Position numbers and translations under genes: made by a program. A stretch of 64,000 nt of DNA, from contig NZ_CP085988.1 of the NCBI RefSeq assembly GCF_020736365.1, forward strand, positions 3,540,001 through 3,604,000. The letters are read 5' to 3'. Below, piece after piece: positions 9,964 to 18,766 of the stretch (positions within the stretch are counted from its first letter, which is position 1; every line of letters starts with the position of its first letter). Under the pieces are notes generated by a model. That model was given only the letters and a program-made list of their open reading frames with translations. It was not told the DNA's origin and ran no database searches. Origin of the DNA: Clostridium sp. M62/1 (GTDB lineage: Bacteria; Bacillota; Clostridia; Lachnospirales; Lachnospiraceae).

Positions 9964-10143
9964 TCAGCGGAACTGGTTTTTCTCCCTGTCATAAGTATAT
10001 CCGGCCCGGGCCAGTTTTGATACAAGCTCCTCCCTGTCCGCCTCAAAATCCTCGCAGAAGTCATCCAGACTGCTGTAGGAATCGCGAAGCTTTGTATTGA
10101 CAAAGCTCAGGCACATTATCGGGTCCTTTGGTATGATTCTCAT
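9964..10143 (-). CDS. DUF4250-type small protein
   Basis: This 59-residue protein begins MRIIPKDPIMCLSFVNTKLR and ends YDREKNQFR. The pattern PKDP-M-LS-VNT-LRD followed by a Y-YD-EKNQF tail is what I recognise as DUF4250, a small family common in Lachnospiraceae and of unknown function. Its ATG overlaps the stop of the upstream small gene as ATGA, so it is translationally coupled within the dinB transcript. Confidence 0.82.
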   Translation of the reverse strand: MRIIPKDPIMCLSFVNTKLRDSYSSLDDFCEDFEADREELVSKLARAGYTYDREKNQFR

Positions 10144-10382
10144 TTCTCTTCCTCCTCAAATTCCACGGTGACGTAATAGCCCCTGGCATTCTCCTCAATT
10201 TTCTTCACAACGCCGTGATCTGCCTTCAGCCGGTCATTTAACCGGAACAGGCCGGACATGGCCACAGCCGGCTCTATCATATAGTTAACGTTAAAAGGCG
10301 TCACCGACTCACTGACCTCCACTACCTGCCCCTCCTTCACCAGTCCCGGGCGTTCCATTTTAAATACAATTTCCTTTTTCAT
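10140..10382 (-). CDS. Small conserved-looking protein between dinB and the DUF4250 gene
   Basis: I do not recognise the family. The 80 residues are MKKEIVFKMERPGLVKEG at the start and an acidic YVTVEFEEEEK tail, with a probable beta-barrel-like pattern. ATG 10382 is preferred over ATG 10388 because GGAGG (10394-10390) is 7 nt from the former and only 1 nt from the latter. It lies about 100 nt after the dinB stop and its stop overlaps the next start codon as ATGA. Confidence 0.7.
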   Translation of the reverse strand: MKKEIVFKMERPGLVKEGQVVEVSESVTPFNVNYMIEPAVAMSGLFRLNDRLKADHGVVKKIEENARGYYVTVEFEEEEK

Positions 10383-10479
10383 ATCCATTCCTCCAAACAA
10401 GTCACGCAAGCAGCCCTTTGCCCTGCGGCTCCGGCCTGCTTCTGCCGCCCAAACCAGTCTGCTACCCCGCCTCAATCTG

Positions 10480-11757
10480 CTACTCCACCTCAATCTCTGT
10501 ATAGTCCAGCTTCTTCTCCGCCCGAACTGCACGGCCGGCCATGTGCTCAACGGGCTTTTTCAGAAAGGAGGCCCTCATAATCGCATCATTGCCAAACCTG
10601 GTCCGTATGGAATCCACCGCATGATCCAGCTTTTCCAGCTTCTCATAGTCTTCCCCTCCGAAAATATTCATCTGCCTGGCGCATCCCTCGTCCCGGATGC
10701 GGCTGGTGGAGATTCCCAGAAGGCGGATTGGAGAGCCGTCCCAGAGCTCCTCGAACAGACGGCAGGCCGCCTCGTGGAGCTCTGCGGTGATATTTGTGGG
10801 CGTCTCAAACACACTCTGGTGGGAGACGGTCTTCAGGCTGGTGTCCTTGATGGACACAGAGATTCCCTCCGCCTTCACATGGCTGTCCCTGAGCCTTCGC
10901 CCCACTGTCTCCGCCAAGGACAAGAGCACCATCCTGGCCGTTCCTGCATCCGTCACGTCAAAGGGGATTGTCGTGCTGTTTCCGTAATTCTTATTGTCCG
11001 GCTCCTCTGCTTCCACCACTCCCGCATCCCTGCCGTTGGCAAAATTCCAGATAACTTCCCCATGCTTTTTCAGGTGACTGCGCAGAAGCTCCGGATCAGT
11101 CCTGGCCAGATCCCCGATGGTGTGTATGCCCAGGCGCTTCAGGCTGCGCTCCGTAGCACCTCCCACGAAAAACAGCTCCCTGACAGGAAGAGGCCACATC
11201 TTCTCCTCAATCTCTTCCGGAAACAGCGTGTGAACCAGGTTGGGCTTCTTAAAGTCAGAGGCCATTTTAGCCAGCAGCTTATTGGAGGAGACTCCGATAT
11301 TCACTGTAAAGCCAAGCTCCCTGTAAATCCTCTCCCTTATAGCCTCCGCTGCCTGCCTTGGCGGACCGAAGAGCTTCTCCATGCCTGTCATATTTACAAA
11401 GGCTTCGTCAATGCTGTACTGCTCCACCTCGGGCGAATACTCCCTGAGAAGTCTGATAAAGGCTTCCGACGACTTTCTGTACAGCTGATAGTTGGCCGGC
11501 ACCAGCTTCAGACCGGGACATTTTTTCCTTGCCTCCAGGATAGACTCCCCTGTCCGCACACCGAACTTCTTGGCTGACTGAGACTTTGCGAGAATAATTC
11601 CCCTTCGGGACTGCCTGTCGCCCCCGACGGCGCACAGCTCCTCCCGGAGATCTACCGTTCCTCCCAGATGCCTCAGCCGATACACCGCCTCCCAGGACAG
11701 GAATGCACTGTTTACGTCTACATGAAAAATAACCGGCCTTACCTGTGGATTACTCAA
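10480..11757 (-). CDS. dinB: DNA polymerase IV (Y-family, translesion)
   Basis: This is an error-prone polymerase for lesion bypass. The palm carries the metal-binding aspartate in FHVDVNSAFLSWE near residue 13 and the catalytic SIDEAFVNMTG near residue 118. A little-finger domain covers about residues 240-370. Its length is 425 residues. Unlike E. coli DinB, it has an insertion TVDLREELCAVGGDRQSRRG after the first motif, as in other Clostridia. A clear sigmaA promoter lies about 180 nt upstream, leaving a long leader with three direct repeats. Confidence 0.95.
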   Translation of the reverse strand: MSNPQVRPVIFHVDVNSAFLSWEAVYRLRHLGGTVDLREELCAVGGDRQSRRGIILAKSQSAKKFGVRTGESILEARKKCPGLKLVPANYQLYRKSSEAFIRLLREYSPEVEQYSIDEAFVNMTGMEKLFGPPRQAAEAIRERIYRELGFTVNIGVSSNKLLAKMASDFKKPNLVHTLFPEEIEEKMWPLPVRELFFVGGATERSLKRLGIHTIGDLARTDPELLRSHLKKHGEVIWNFANGRDAGVVEAEEPDNKNYGNSTTIPFDVTDAGTARMVLLSLAETVGRRLRDSHVKAEGISVSIKDTSLKTVSHQSVFETPTNITAELHEAACRLFEELWDGSPIRLLGISTSRIRDEGCARQMNIFGGEDYEKLEKLDHAVDSIRTRFGNDAIMRASFLKKPVEHMAGRAVRAEKKLDYTEIEVE

Positions 11758-11818
11758 GTCTCTTCACCTCACGATTCTGCTCAACTGATAGAATGATACA
11801 ACAATTTTTGCGGGGGCG

Positions 11819-11901
11819 GTTTCTTCTCTATAGAACCCGCTTGCTGGGTGGTTTCTTCGCTATGCACCCCTCCTGCCGCGCGGTTCCTTCGCTATGCGTC
11901 G
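11819..11901. repeat. Three degenerate direct repeats in the dinB leader
   Basis: Units of the form GGTTYCTTCKCTAT occur at about 11819, 11850 and 11882, spaced 31-32 nt, each followed by a C-rich or G-rich stretch. They lie inside the transcribed leader between the dinB promoter and dinB, so they could form RNA structure. Confidence 0.6.
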
Positions 11902-11936
11902 TTTTCAGTGAAATCTTTACTGCTCTCTTTTCTGAA

Positions 11937-11965
11937 ATTATAGCAGAGGAGAGGGAGATGTTCAA
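11937..11965 (-). promoter_or_regulatory. SigmaA-type promoter of the dinB operon
   Basis: TTGAAC (11965-11960) and TATAAT (11942-11937) on the minus strand are separated by 17 nt. I see no LexA-like operator overlapping it. Confidence 0.75.
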
Positions 11966-12458
11966 TCAGGGCATATAAAAATAAAGAAGGGAAATGCAGC
12001 CAGGGGGCTCTGTTTTTTGCAGGCCCCCATAGGGAAAACTCATGACCAGTACGCTCCCCCCTGAACAGGACATCACTTTTTCTGATTGTTTTTTGCATCT
12101 GTCTTGCAGGAATTGGCTGTATGGCTTATACTAGAATGAGCTGCGGCAGAATGTGTATTTTCAGGTAAATTTCCCATATCAGAGGTCTGTTCTCTGTTAG
12201 ATATATACCGTCTGCCAATATGAAACTTCCTTTCTTTCCGCCTTTTCCATGAGGCAGGGCAGATTCTTTCTGTTTCGGCAGGAAGCAGGAAGTCGGTTTT
12301 CTGTCTCTGTCTGCCCCGCCGAGCAAATAAGCCGGGCAGGGATGAGCGCTCGCCTCAGTTTCTGCCTTACCTGCAGCTAAAAAACGGGACAGGCTTTCCT
12401 GCCCCCTCGGACACAGATATGAAACGAAACATAAATTTTTAGATCTGGAGATGTACTT
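11966..12458. other. Non-coding interval upstream of nhaC
   Basis: About 490 nt without a believable gene. The minus-strand frame of 66 codons at 12126-12326 has no ribosome site and low-complexity composition. The only clear structure is a terminator-like hairpin near 12379-12405. Confidence 0.5.
12379..12405 (-). terminator. Terminator-like hairpin facing left
   Basis: Read on the minus strand, GGGGCAGG and CCTGTCCC pair (one mismatch) around a 4-nt loop and are followed by GTTTTTT. No leftward gene ends here, so it may belong to an unannotated small RNA or an antisense transcript of the nhaC leader. Confidence 0.5.
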
Positions 12459-13787
12459 ATGGTAGCTAATCTAACACTGGCAGCCTTTCTCGGCGGACTT
12501 GTCGTCAGCCTGGTATTTGGTTTTCCCCTGGTATGCGCTCTGCTTTTCGGACTGGTTCTTTTTATCGCCTATGCCCGGTATATGAAGATCGGCGTCCGGA
12601 ACATTGCCATGCTGCTTGCTGTGGGAATAAAAAAATCAAAAAATATCCTCATGATTTTTATTCTGATCGGCTTTCTCACCGCCCTGTGGCGGGCCTGCGG
12701 AACCATTCCCTTCATCGTATTTTACGGGATGAAGCTCATTATCCCTCCATTTTTTATGGTATCCGTATTTTTTCTGTGCTGTTTTGTCTCCTTCCTTATG
12801 GGAACCTCTTTCGGTACAGCCAGCACAGTAGGCGTGATCTGCATGATCATGGCAAAATTAAACGGAGCTTCCCCCGTGCTGGTAGGCGGCGCTGTTCTCT
12901 CAGGAATCTTTTTCGGAGACCGCTGTTCTCCCATGTCATCCAGCGCCAGCCTGGTGGCTTCCCTGACGGAAACAAAGCTGTATGACAATATCCGGCGGAT
13001 GTTTCTTTCCTGTATTGTGCCGTTTTTTCTTACCTGCGTTCTGTACCAGCTTCTTGGAGGGCGCGCGGAGAGTTCTTCCGGCGTCTCCGGCTTAATGGAT
13101 GAATTTCACCAGATGTTTGATCTCTCCTGGTACGTCGTCATTCCTGCTGCCGTGATTCTCATTCTCTGTATGCTGAAATGGGATGTTAAGCTGGTAATGG
13201 CCATCAGCGCTGTGCTCAGCTTCCTTCTCTGCCTTCTGGTTCAGCACATGGGGGTGAGGGAGGTGATCAGCTGCATGTTTGCGGGCTTCACCCCTGAGGG
13301 CGACAGCGAGCTTGTGCCGCTTCTCTCCGGCGGCGGCCTGTTCTCCATGATTAACGTAGGCCTGATTGTTCTGATTTCTTCCTCCTATCTGGGCATTCTG
13401 GAGGAAACAGGACTTCTCAAAAATATTCAGCGCATACTGGCAGGCATGTCGAAAAAATTCGGCCGTTTTCCCGCCATGTGCGCTGCCGGAATCGCCACTT
13501 CCATGTTCAGCTGCAACCAGACACTGGCCTCCATGCTCACCTGTGAACTGTGCAGAGGAGAATATGATAACAAGGAGGAGCTGGCTCTGGATCTGGAAGA
13601 CTCCGTCATCGTCCTGGCAGCCCTGATTCCCTGGTCCATTGCCGGTTCTGTACCTCTCGCAACCATCGGAGCCGGAAGCATGAGCTTTCTGTTTGCCTTT
13701 TATCTCTATTTGCTTCCCGGGTGGAGGATTCTGACTGAGGCCATCGGAAAGAGGAGATTCAAAAAAGGGGAAAAACGGGATAGATAG
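12459..13787 (+). CDS. NhaC-family Na+/H+ antiporter
   Basis: This inner-membrane secondary transporter is predicted to exchange Na+ (or an organic substrate) for protons. The 442 residues form about 11-12 hydrophobic segments. Conserved NhaC-like blocks include SFLMGTSFGTASTVGVI, GIFFGDRCSPMSSSASL and the C-terminal SNCNQT-like FSCNQTLASML. ATG 12459 follows GGAG with an 8-nt gap. It is a single-gene unit facing away from dinB and ends convergently with the PTP gene. Substrate assignment within NhaC-type carriers (sodium, malate/lactate, amines) cannot be made from the sequence. Confidence 0.85.
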   Translation: MVANLTLAAFLGGLVVSLVFGFPLVCALLFGLVLFIAYARYMKIGVRNIAMLLAVGIKKSKNILMIFILIGFLTALWRACGTIPFIVFYGMKLIIPPFFMVSVFFLCCFVSFLMGTSFGTASTVGVICMIMAKLNGASPVLVGGAVLSGIFFGDRCSPMSSSASLVASLTETKLYDNIRRMFLSCIVPFFLTCVLYQLLGGRAESSSGVSGLMDEFHQMFDLSWYVVIPAAVILILCMLKWDVKLVMAISAVLSFLLCLLVQHMGVREVISCMFAGFTPEGDSELVPLLSGGGLFSMINVGLIVLISSSYLGILEETGLLKNIQRILAGMSKKFGRFPAMCAAGIATSMFSCNQTLASMLTCELCRGEYDNKEELALDLEDSVIVLAALIPWSIAGSVPLATIGAGSMSFLFAFYLYLLPGWRILTEAIGKRRFKKGEKRDR

Positions 13788-13869
13788 AAAAAGAGAAATG
13801 ATTAAAAACTGGAAAATAGGGCAGGAAACAGACAGGCAGGGTAAGAAAAAAAGAAAGTGTAAATCTGTA

Positions 13870-13912
13870 CATCGGGTCCCGGAGCGTCAAGATGATGCTC
13901 CGGGGCCCGATG
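13870..13912 (-). terminator. Strong hairpin terminator between nhaC and the PTP gene
   Basis: A 16-bp stem with one mismatch (13870-13885 with 13897-13912) surrounds an 11-nt loop. On the minus strand a T-rich tail follows after about 12 nt. It lies 4 nt beyond the PTP stop and probably serves both convergent genes. Confidence 0.7.
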
Positions 13913-13915
13913 CCG

Positions 13916-14377
13916 TTACAGTTTCTTTTCAGACAGGTACTGCAGAAAGGCCTGGCAGCCTTCTGCAATATCGTCATAGGTGACATCAAAGTTGCCGGTA
14001 TACCACGGGTCAGCGATGTCACGGGGAGAGGCGGAAAAGTCCAGAAGACGGAAGATTTTTCCATCCGGATCGCCGCCGGCAATGCGGCGCATGTTGGAAA
14101 TATTGCGGGAGTCCATGCCCAGAAGATAATCATAGGCAGCGTAATCCTTCCGCGTCATCTGAACGGCGTATTTTTCCGCTGTGGAAATGCCGTATCTGCG
14201 CAGCTTCTCACGGGTTCCCGGGTGGACGGGGTTTCCGATCTCCTCCGTGCTGGTGGCAGCGGAAGCGATGAAAAACTCCTGCTCTCTGTGTAATTTTTTT
14301 ACCATGTCTTTTAAGACAAATTCTGCCATGGGGGAGCGGCAGATGTTGCCGTGGCAAATGAAAAGTACTTTTATCAT
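13916..14377 (-). CDS. Low-molecular-weight protein tyrosine phosphatase
   Basis: This cytoplasmic tyrosine phosphatase has the LMW-PTP fold. The CX5R active site is CHGNICRSP at residues 9-17, and the general-acid loop is DPWYTGNFD near residue 127. At 153 residues it is complete. ATG 14377 follows GGAGGG. The first ten codons are the crossover target of integrative elements: a diverged second copy of this 5' end sits at 19261-19293, so the present start region was probably supplied by an inserted element. Confidence 0.95.
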   Translation of the reverse strand: MIKVLFICHGNICRSPMAEFVLKDMVKKLHREQEFFIASAATSTEEIGNPVHPGTREKLRRYGISTAEKYAVQMTRKDYAAYDYLLGMDSRNISNMRRIAGGDPDGKIFRLLDFSASPRDIADPWYTGNFDVTYDDIAEGCQAFLQYLSEKKL

Positions 14378-14410
14378 AATCTCTATATCCCTCCATAAGT
14401 CTGCAAGCCC

Positions 14411-14445
14411 TTGATTTTACTGGGTTTTTCGGACTTTCGGTTTTT
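14411..14445 (-). repeat. Element-end repeat, copy next to the intact PTP gene
   Basis: Starting with TTGATTTTACTGGG on the plus strand, this stretch is closely related to 19226-19255 (TTGATTTTACAGGC...), in the same orientation. The two copies flank the hsdS/fic/IS256/tnpV segment, as expected for attachment-site arms of an element integrated at the PTP 5' end. Confidence 0.6.
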
Positions 14446-14500
14446 CTTCAAATTTTCATAAGTCTCTATAAATCTATGTAGGATATCTTAAAAAGAACAG

Positions 14501-15847
14501 TCAGGGAACAACTACTCGCTTTATCAAACTAGGACAAGTAAAAGGTATGTTGGTGCCTGTACCACCTAGCGCTGAGCAAAGGCGTATTCCATCTTGAATA
14601 AAGGCGTGGGTTTTACAGAGTAACAAAAGGTACGGCATATACAATGTTTTTGTGTAGTCACGAAGCACATGAAGCTCAGTTGTTCCGGCACCATATCCAT
14701 TAGGAAGATCGTGAATCACAGCAGATTTTCTATTCTGAAAACACGGAGTTATTTTTGCAATGACAACATCATTGTTGGCAAAATGTGTAAATCCGGATTT
14801 TACATTCTTCCACAACTTTTCCTCAAAGGTGTGGTCGTTGTTAAAGCCATCTTGTAAAAGCGGCATTGGCATAAATCCAACTACGGTGTCATCAGAAACA
14901 GCATTTCTTGGATTGACTGCAAGCAGGGAACCCATTCTAATCCACGCCCAGCTATCTGGAATATCGAACGGTATCTCGTCATCGATACAGCGCTCGATTC
15001 CGTCCAACTTCTCATAATGAGAATTATCCCTTCTGAAAATGATGGATTCGTGCTTATCACGCTTGATTTTGCCTGCCTTAATCAACTGCTCTTTCTCAGC
15101 ACGAATGCGTTCTAGGAGAACGGATGCTGGTTCGTCAGCAGGGTCTTGGGGAACAAGTTTGCCTTGAATCGCTTCCTGTAAGATGGATTTTTTGAGTCGT
15201 GTCGGAAAGTCAGTGTTATAGGCTTGCAATGCATTTTCTTTTTTTCCATACAAATCAACCATCGGTATAACTTCCAAAAGTTTAGTAACGATTTGTTCCT
15301 GTTCTTTAATAGGCGGGATAGGAATAAATAGCTCTGCTATAGTTGATGGACGCAATTCCGTTTGATTTGTCGAACCTTCTCCTAATTTTTCAAGGAAAGG
15401 CTGGTAGTATTTCAAAACATAGAATAAATAATCTTTTTTCAACTGATTACAAGCTCGGATAATCGTCACGTGAGAATCTGGAACGATAATAGAATCATTT
15501 ATCCGATCACTATCACGAAACATTCCAATTCGCCCCAGTGTACCATTTCCAGTTGAATTTATAATAATATCTTCATCAACCATGTACTCTTCAACAGGAT
15601 ATTTTTCAAATATTCGCATATCTAAAAATTTGGCTAATGAAATATCTATCTCGCCAAGTTTTACATTACACTTCTGAGCAAATACATAGACACTTCCATC
15701 AGATGCATACTTTGGTGATTTGCCACGTTTGATTTCCTTAATAACAAGATTTTTTAGTCTTGCCCATTCCCATGAATCTGGGATCTCAAACGGAACCTCG
15801 TCCGCAATACATACAGGCTCATTTTTCCCAACTTTCTCATAAGGCAA
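14501..15847 (-). pseudogene. hsdS: Orphan type I restriction specificity subunit HsdS, truncated
   Basis: HsdS recognises DNA for type I restriction-modification. Two target-recognition domains are visible, each opened by a characteristic motif (VPFEIPDSWEWARL and IPFDIPDSWAWIRM). They are separated by a central conserved helix with IPPIKEQEQIVTKLLEVIP and KLVPQDPADEPASVLLERI. The frame ends at SLIKRVVVP, before the second conserved helical region. On the N-terminal side only a TTG start (15847) is available, and the in-frame sequence reaches a stop about 50 nt further upstream. No hsdM or hsdR is present in the window. It is therefore either a silent cassette of a phase-variable hsdS locus or a relic. 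Confidence 0.85.
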
Positions 15848-15882
15848 ATTATCGGAACTAACACTCCAAAAAAATTTATCTC

Positions 15883-15911
15883 TTCCAAAGTGTCAAATTG
15901 ACACTTTGGAA
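15883..15911. repeat. Perfect 14-bp inverted repeat between hsdS and fic
   Basis: TTCCAAAGTGTCAA at 15883-15896 and its exact complement at 15898-15911 surround a single A. On the minus strand a T7 run follows about 13 nt after the stem. It may be a weak terminator for fic, an operator, or a recombination site for hsdS inversion. Confidence 0.75.
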
Positions 15912-15933
15912 CCAACTTTTGATACTTTGAAAA

Positions 15934-16833
15934 TTATCTTACTTCATATGGGATTCTGAAATAATCCAAATACGCCTTATATCGATCCTGTGCGGTCAGG
16001 CAGGTATCTGTCAGATAGCCTTTTTCATTGTCCCACTCCTTCAATCCTCTATAGTAGAACATCTTCAGATTATCCTCAATAATAAATGGAACAATATTAT
16101 ATTTCAAACATTCTTTGAACATAATCAGCCTGCCCACACGACCGTTACCATCCTGAAACGGATGGATTCGCTCAAACCTTACATGGAAATCCAGAATATC
16201 CTCAAAGGTCTTTTCTTCTTTTGCATTGTACTCTGTCAGCAATGTTTTCATCTTACCGGCAACTTCTTCTGGTAGAGCAGTATCCATGCCGCCCACCTCA
16301 TTGGGCAATTTCTTATAATCCCCCACTGCAAACCAGTCTTTTCTGGAATCGCTGGTTCCGCTTTTCAAAGTCAGATGAAGCTCTTTAATAAACTTCTCAG
16401 TCAAAGCAGATTTTGCATGGTCGATAATCATATCAATACATCGAAAATGATTTGACGTTTCAATCACATCATCTACATTAAGAACTTCATTCTCTATGCC
16501 GATGGTATTGGTCTCGAAAATATATCTGGTCTGATCATGGGTCAGACGACTTCCCTCAATATGGTTTGAGTTATACGTTAAATCAATTTGTGTTTTATGG
16601 TAAATACCGCCGGAATATTTACTTGCTTTTTGTTCCTGCAAGATATCCAGCAGTGTAAGTGGACGTTCTTTCTTTTTATTGGAACGCTCTGGTTTTTCGG
16701 CGTTCTCCGGAATATTCCAGGTCTTTCCGGTAAGAAAAGCGCCCTGCACACGCCCATGAGCACAGTAATTTCTCACACTGCGTTCCGATATACTCCATTT
16801 TTTTGCTATTTCAGCAACTGAAAGGTATCGCAT
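15934..16833 (-). CDS. Fic-family protein (AMP-transferase fold) with N-terminal HTH
   Basis: Fic proteins transfer AMP or other nucleotide parts onto target side chains. The active-site loop is HPFQDGNGRVGRLIM, matching HPFx(D/E)GNGRxxR. An upstream SRLTHDQTRYIFETNT block lies in the region where class II Fic proteins place an inhibitory helix. Residues 1-50 look like a small helix-turn-helix (SVAEIAKKWSISERSVRNYC). The start is ATG 16833, with GGAGG 7 nt upstream; a longer in-frame start at 16863 lacks this. It lies between an orphan hsdS and an IS256 element; type I restriction loci often carry fic genes. Confidence 0.92.
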   Translation of the reverse strand: MRYLSVAEIAKKWSISERSVRNYCAHGRVQGAFLTGKTWNIPENAEKPERSNKKKERPLTLLDILQEQKASKYSGGIYHKTQIDLTYNSNHIEGSRLTHDQTRYIFETNTIGIENEVLNVDDVIETSNHFRCIDMIIDHAKSALTEKFIKELHLTLKSGTSDSRKDWFAVGDYKKLPNEVGGMDTALPEEVAGKMKTLLTEYNAKEEKTFEDILDFHVRFERIHPFQDGNGRVGRLIMFKECLKYNIVPFIIEDNLKMFYYRGLKEWDNEKGYLTDTCLTAQDRYKAYLDYFRIPYEVR

Positions 16834-17012
16834 CTGCTTTCCTCCGCTATCAATCGAATCCAATACTATACGAATCTACACTATAGTATATCACATTACC
16901 GGCAACAAATCCAATATCTCTTTCATTTATTAATATGTTTTTGCCGATTTCAGAAGTTTCAATTATCAAAACATATCACGGCTTATTTTGCCAGCGGATT
17001 GTGTCAATAGTT

Positions 17013-18345
17013 TTTCGCAAAATTAAAATCTTGCCGTTTGGCAGCCGGTAGTCAGCCGGCTATGATATCAGACAGCTGATCCTCTTCTGGATTGAAAAGA
17101 TGATCCATATTCATGTAACGTCTGGCTCCCCAGCTTGTTGCTGCTACATGACGCAGTCTGGCACATACGAGCATCAAGGCGCTCTGCCCGTCAGGAAAAG
17201 CGCCGATCGCTTTTGTACGGCGTTTAATCTCACGGTTGAGACGCTCAATCGCGTTATTGGTCCGGAGCCGGGTCCAATGCTGCGTAGGAAAATCCATATA
17301 GGTCAAGGTTTCCTCGATTCCGTCCTCCACCTTTTTGGCAGCTTTGGCAAGCTTCATAGACCGGAGTTTTTCCGATACCTGGAGCGCTTTTTCACGAGCA
17401 GCATCCTTGCTCTCCTGTGCATGGATCGCCTTGAGCATAAGCGCTACCGTTTTCATCTTGTTACGGGGCGTAACAGAAAATATATTTCTGTAAAAATGAA
17501 CTGTACAACGCTGATATCTGGCATCCGGAAAGACTTCTGGAATCGTTTCAAGCATGCCGAGGTTCTTGTCGCCAATGATCAATCGAACACCAGTAAGCCC
17601 GCGTTCCTTCAGCCATACGAAGAAAGAACGCCAGCTTTCACGATCTTCCTTCATCCCTTCAGCGGCACCAAGGATCTCCCGGCAGCCATCCTGGCTGACG
17701 CCAATGGCAACAAGAACAGAAACATTCTGGATTTCGCCGCCCCAGCTGCGTTTCAGGTAAACGCCATCTACGTAAACATAAGGATAGCTTCCAGAAAGCG
17801 GACGGGTACGCCAGGTTTCGATATGTTCATAAGCCTTTTTGTTCAGGTTACTGATGGTTCCAGGAGATACTTTTGTTCCCCATAAAGCCTCGGTGATATC
17901 CTCAACGCGGCGTACAGAAACACCGGCCAGATACATCTCAATCAGAGCTTCTTCCACGGAAGATTCTCTGCGGCGATATCTTTCAATAATGGCCGTCTCG
18001 AAAGGAATGCCCTTGAGTTTTGGAACTTTCAGCTCCACTTCGCCTGCAGCTGTATGGAGATTCCGTTTATAATGGCCGGAACGATATCCCTGGCGATCAG
18101 AAGAACGCTCATACTTTTCAGCGTTAACTAATTCGTCGGCTTCCTTATCAAGCAGGGCATTTAAAGTCTCCTCAACACTGCTGCGGACAAGATCCTTTAA
18201 ATCGTGCTTTATTAAATCCTCATTTAGCTGTATAATCTTATCAGACATGGTTTTATAGCCTCCTTTGATAGATTTGGTTGTGGTGACTTAATTTTACCAA
18301 ACGGCTATAGACCATGTCTATTTTTATGAAATTAATTTTGCGAAA
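17013..18345 (-). mobile_element. IS256-family insertion sequence
   Basis: The element is about 1.33 kb and contains one transposase gene. A perfect 14-bp terminal inverted repeat, TTTCGCAAAATTAA, occurs at 17013-17026, with its complement at 18332-18345. A second inverted motif (GCCGTTTGG) lies just inside both ends. I could not see a matching target duplication, so the exact ends may be a few bases further out. Confidence 0.8.
17052..18248 (-). CDS. IS256-family transposase (mutator type)
   Basis: This DDE transposase catalyses copy-out/paste-in transposition. At 398 residues it is full length. Acidic catalytic residues are visible in YVYVDGVYLKR, in RLIIGDKNLGM and in the final NNAIERLNREIKRR, in the family order. 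The N-terminal LDKEADELVNAEKYERSSDR block is typical. ATG 18248 follows AAGGAGG. No frameshift or stop is seen, so it may be active. Confidence 0.95.
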   Translation of the reverse strand: MSDKIIQLNEDLIKHDLKDLVRSSVEETLNALLDKEADELVNAEKYERSSDRQGYRSGHYKRNLHTAAGEVELKVPKLKGIPFETAIIERYRRRESSVEEALIEMYLAGVSVRRVEDITEALWGTKVSPGTISNLNKKAYEHIETWRTRPLSGSYPYVYVDGVYLKRSWGGEIQNVSVLVAIGVSQDGCREILGAAEGMKEDRESWRSFFVWLKERGLTGVRLIIGDKNLGMLETIPEVFPDARYQRCTVHFYRNIFSVTPRNKMKTVALMLKAIHAQESKDAAREKALQVSEKLRSMKLAKAAKKVEDGIEETLTYMDFPTQHWTRLRTNNAIERLNREIKRRTKAIGAFPDGQSALMLVCARLRHVAATSWGARRYMNMDHLFNPEEDQLSDIIAG

Positions 18346-18766
18346 TTAATTATACGTCATCTGCCAGCGTCCTATTATTCACGTATTTATTCACCAATTT
18401 TCGATTATTAAAAATCACGCACACTTCATTCGTTTTTGTGTTCATATTTTATTAAACGCCCATGCTGGGCAAACAAAATGGCGAAGTGCTTATCGTAACA
18501 CTTCGCCGAAAGCCTAATCGGTTTGAGCATAATATGCTTGATTAGGTCTGTTTTAATATTTTATGTAATTTAACTGAATTTAAACGCTCAAATGTGCTTT
18601 CCAATCTGTCGGCATATTCATTGCAGTAAAACTAAGCACACTACCATTATTCTGAAACAGCTTGTACCCATGAAGCAAACATTTTCTATGATGGATTCAC
18701 CAAATTCCCTTTTTAGAGATATACTGATAATTAGATGCCAAAATCGAATATGTCCTGTATTGTCAA
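18346..18766. other. Non-coding interval with two hairpins, downstream of tnpV
   Basis: No gene is visible. A 9-bp perfect stem (GGCGAAGTG with CACTTCGCC) lies at about 18480-18507. A second hairpin follows at about 18514-18546 (CCTAATC with GATTAGG, plus an inner AGCAT/ATGCT pair) and has a TCTGTTTT tail on the plus strand. They may end transcripts of the mobile segment. Confidence 0.55.

Noticed and set aside
8784..10100. 438-codon plus-strand frame
   Set aside because: Antisense of cardiolipin synthase, ending in the DUF4250 gene; no family resemblance and no start signal.
10543..11577. 344-codon plus-strand frame
   Set aside because: Antisense to dinB.
12126..12326. 66-codon minus-strand frame upstream of nhaC
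   Set aside because: No ribosome site, biased composition, no recognisable pattern.
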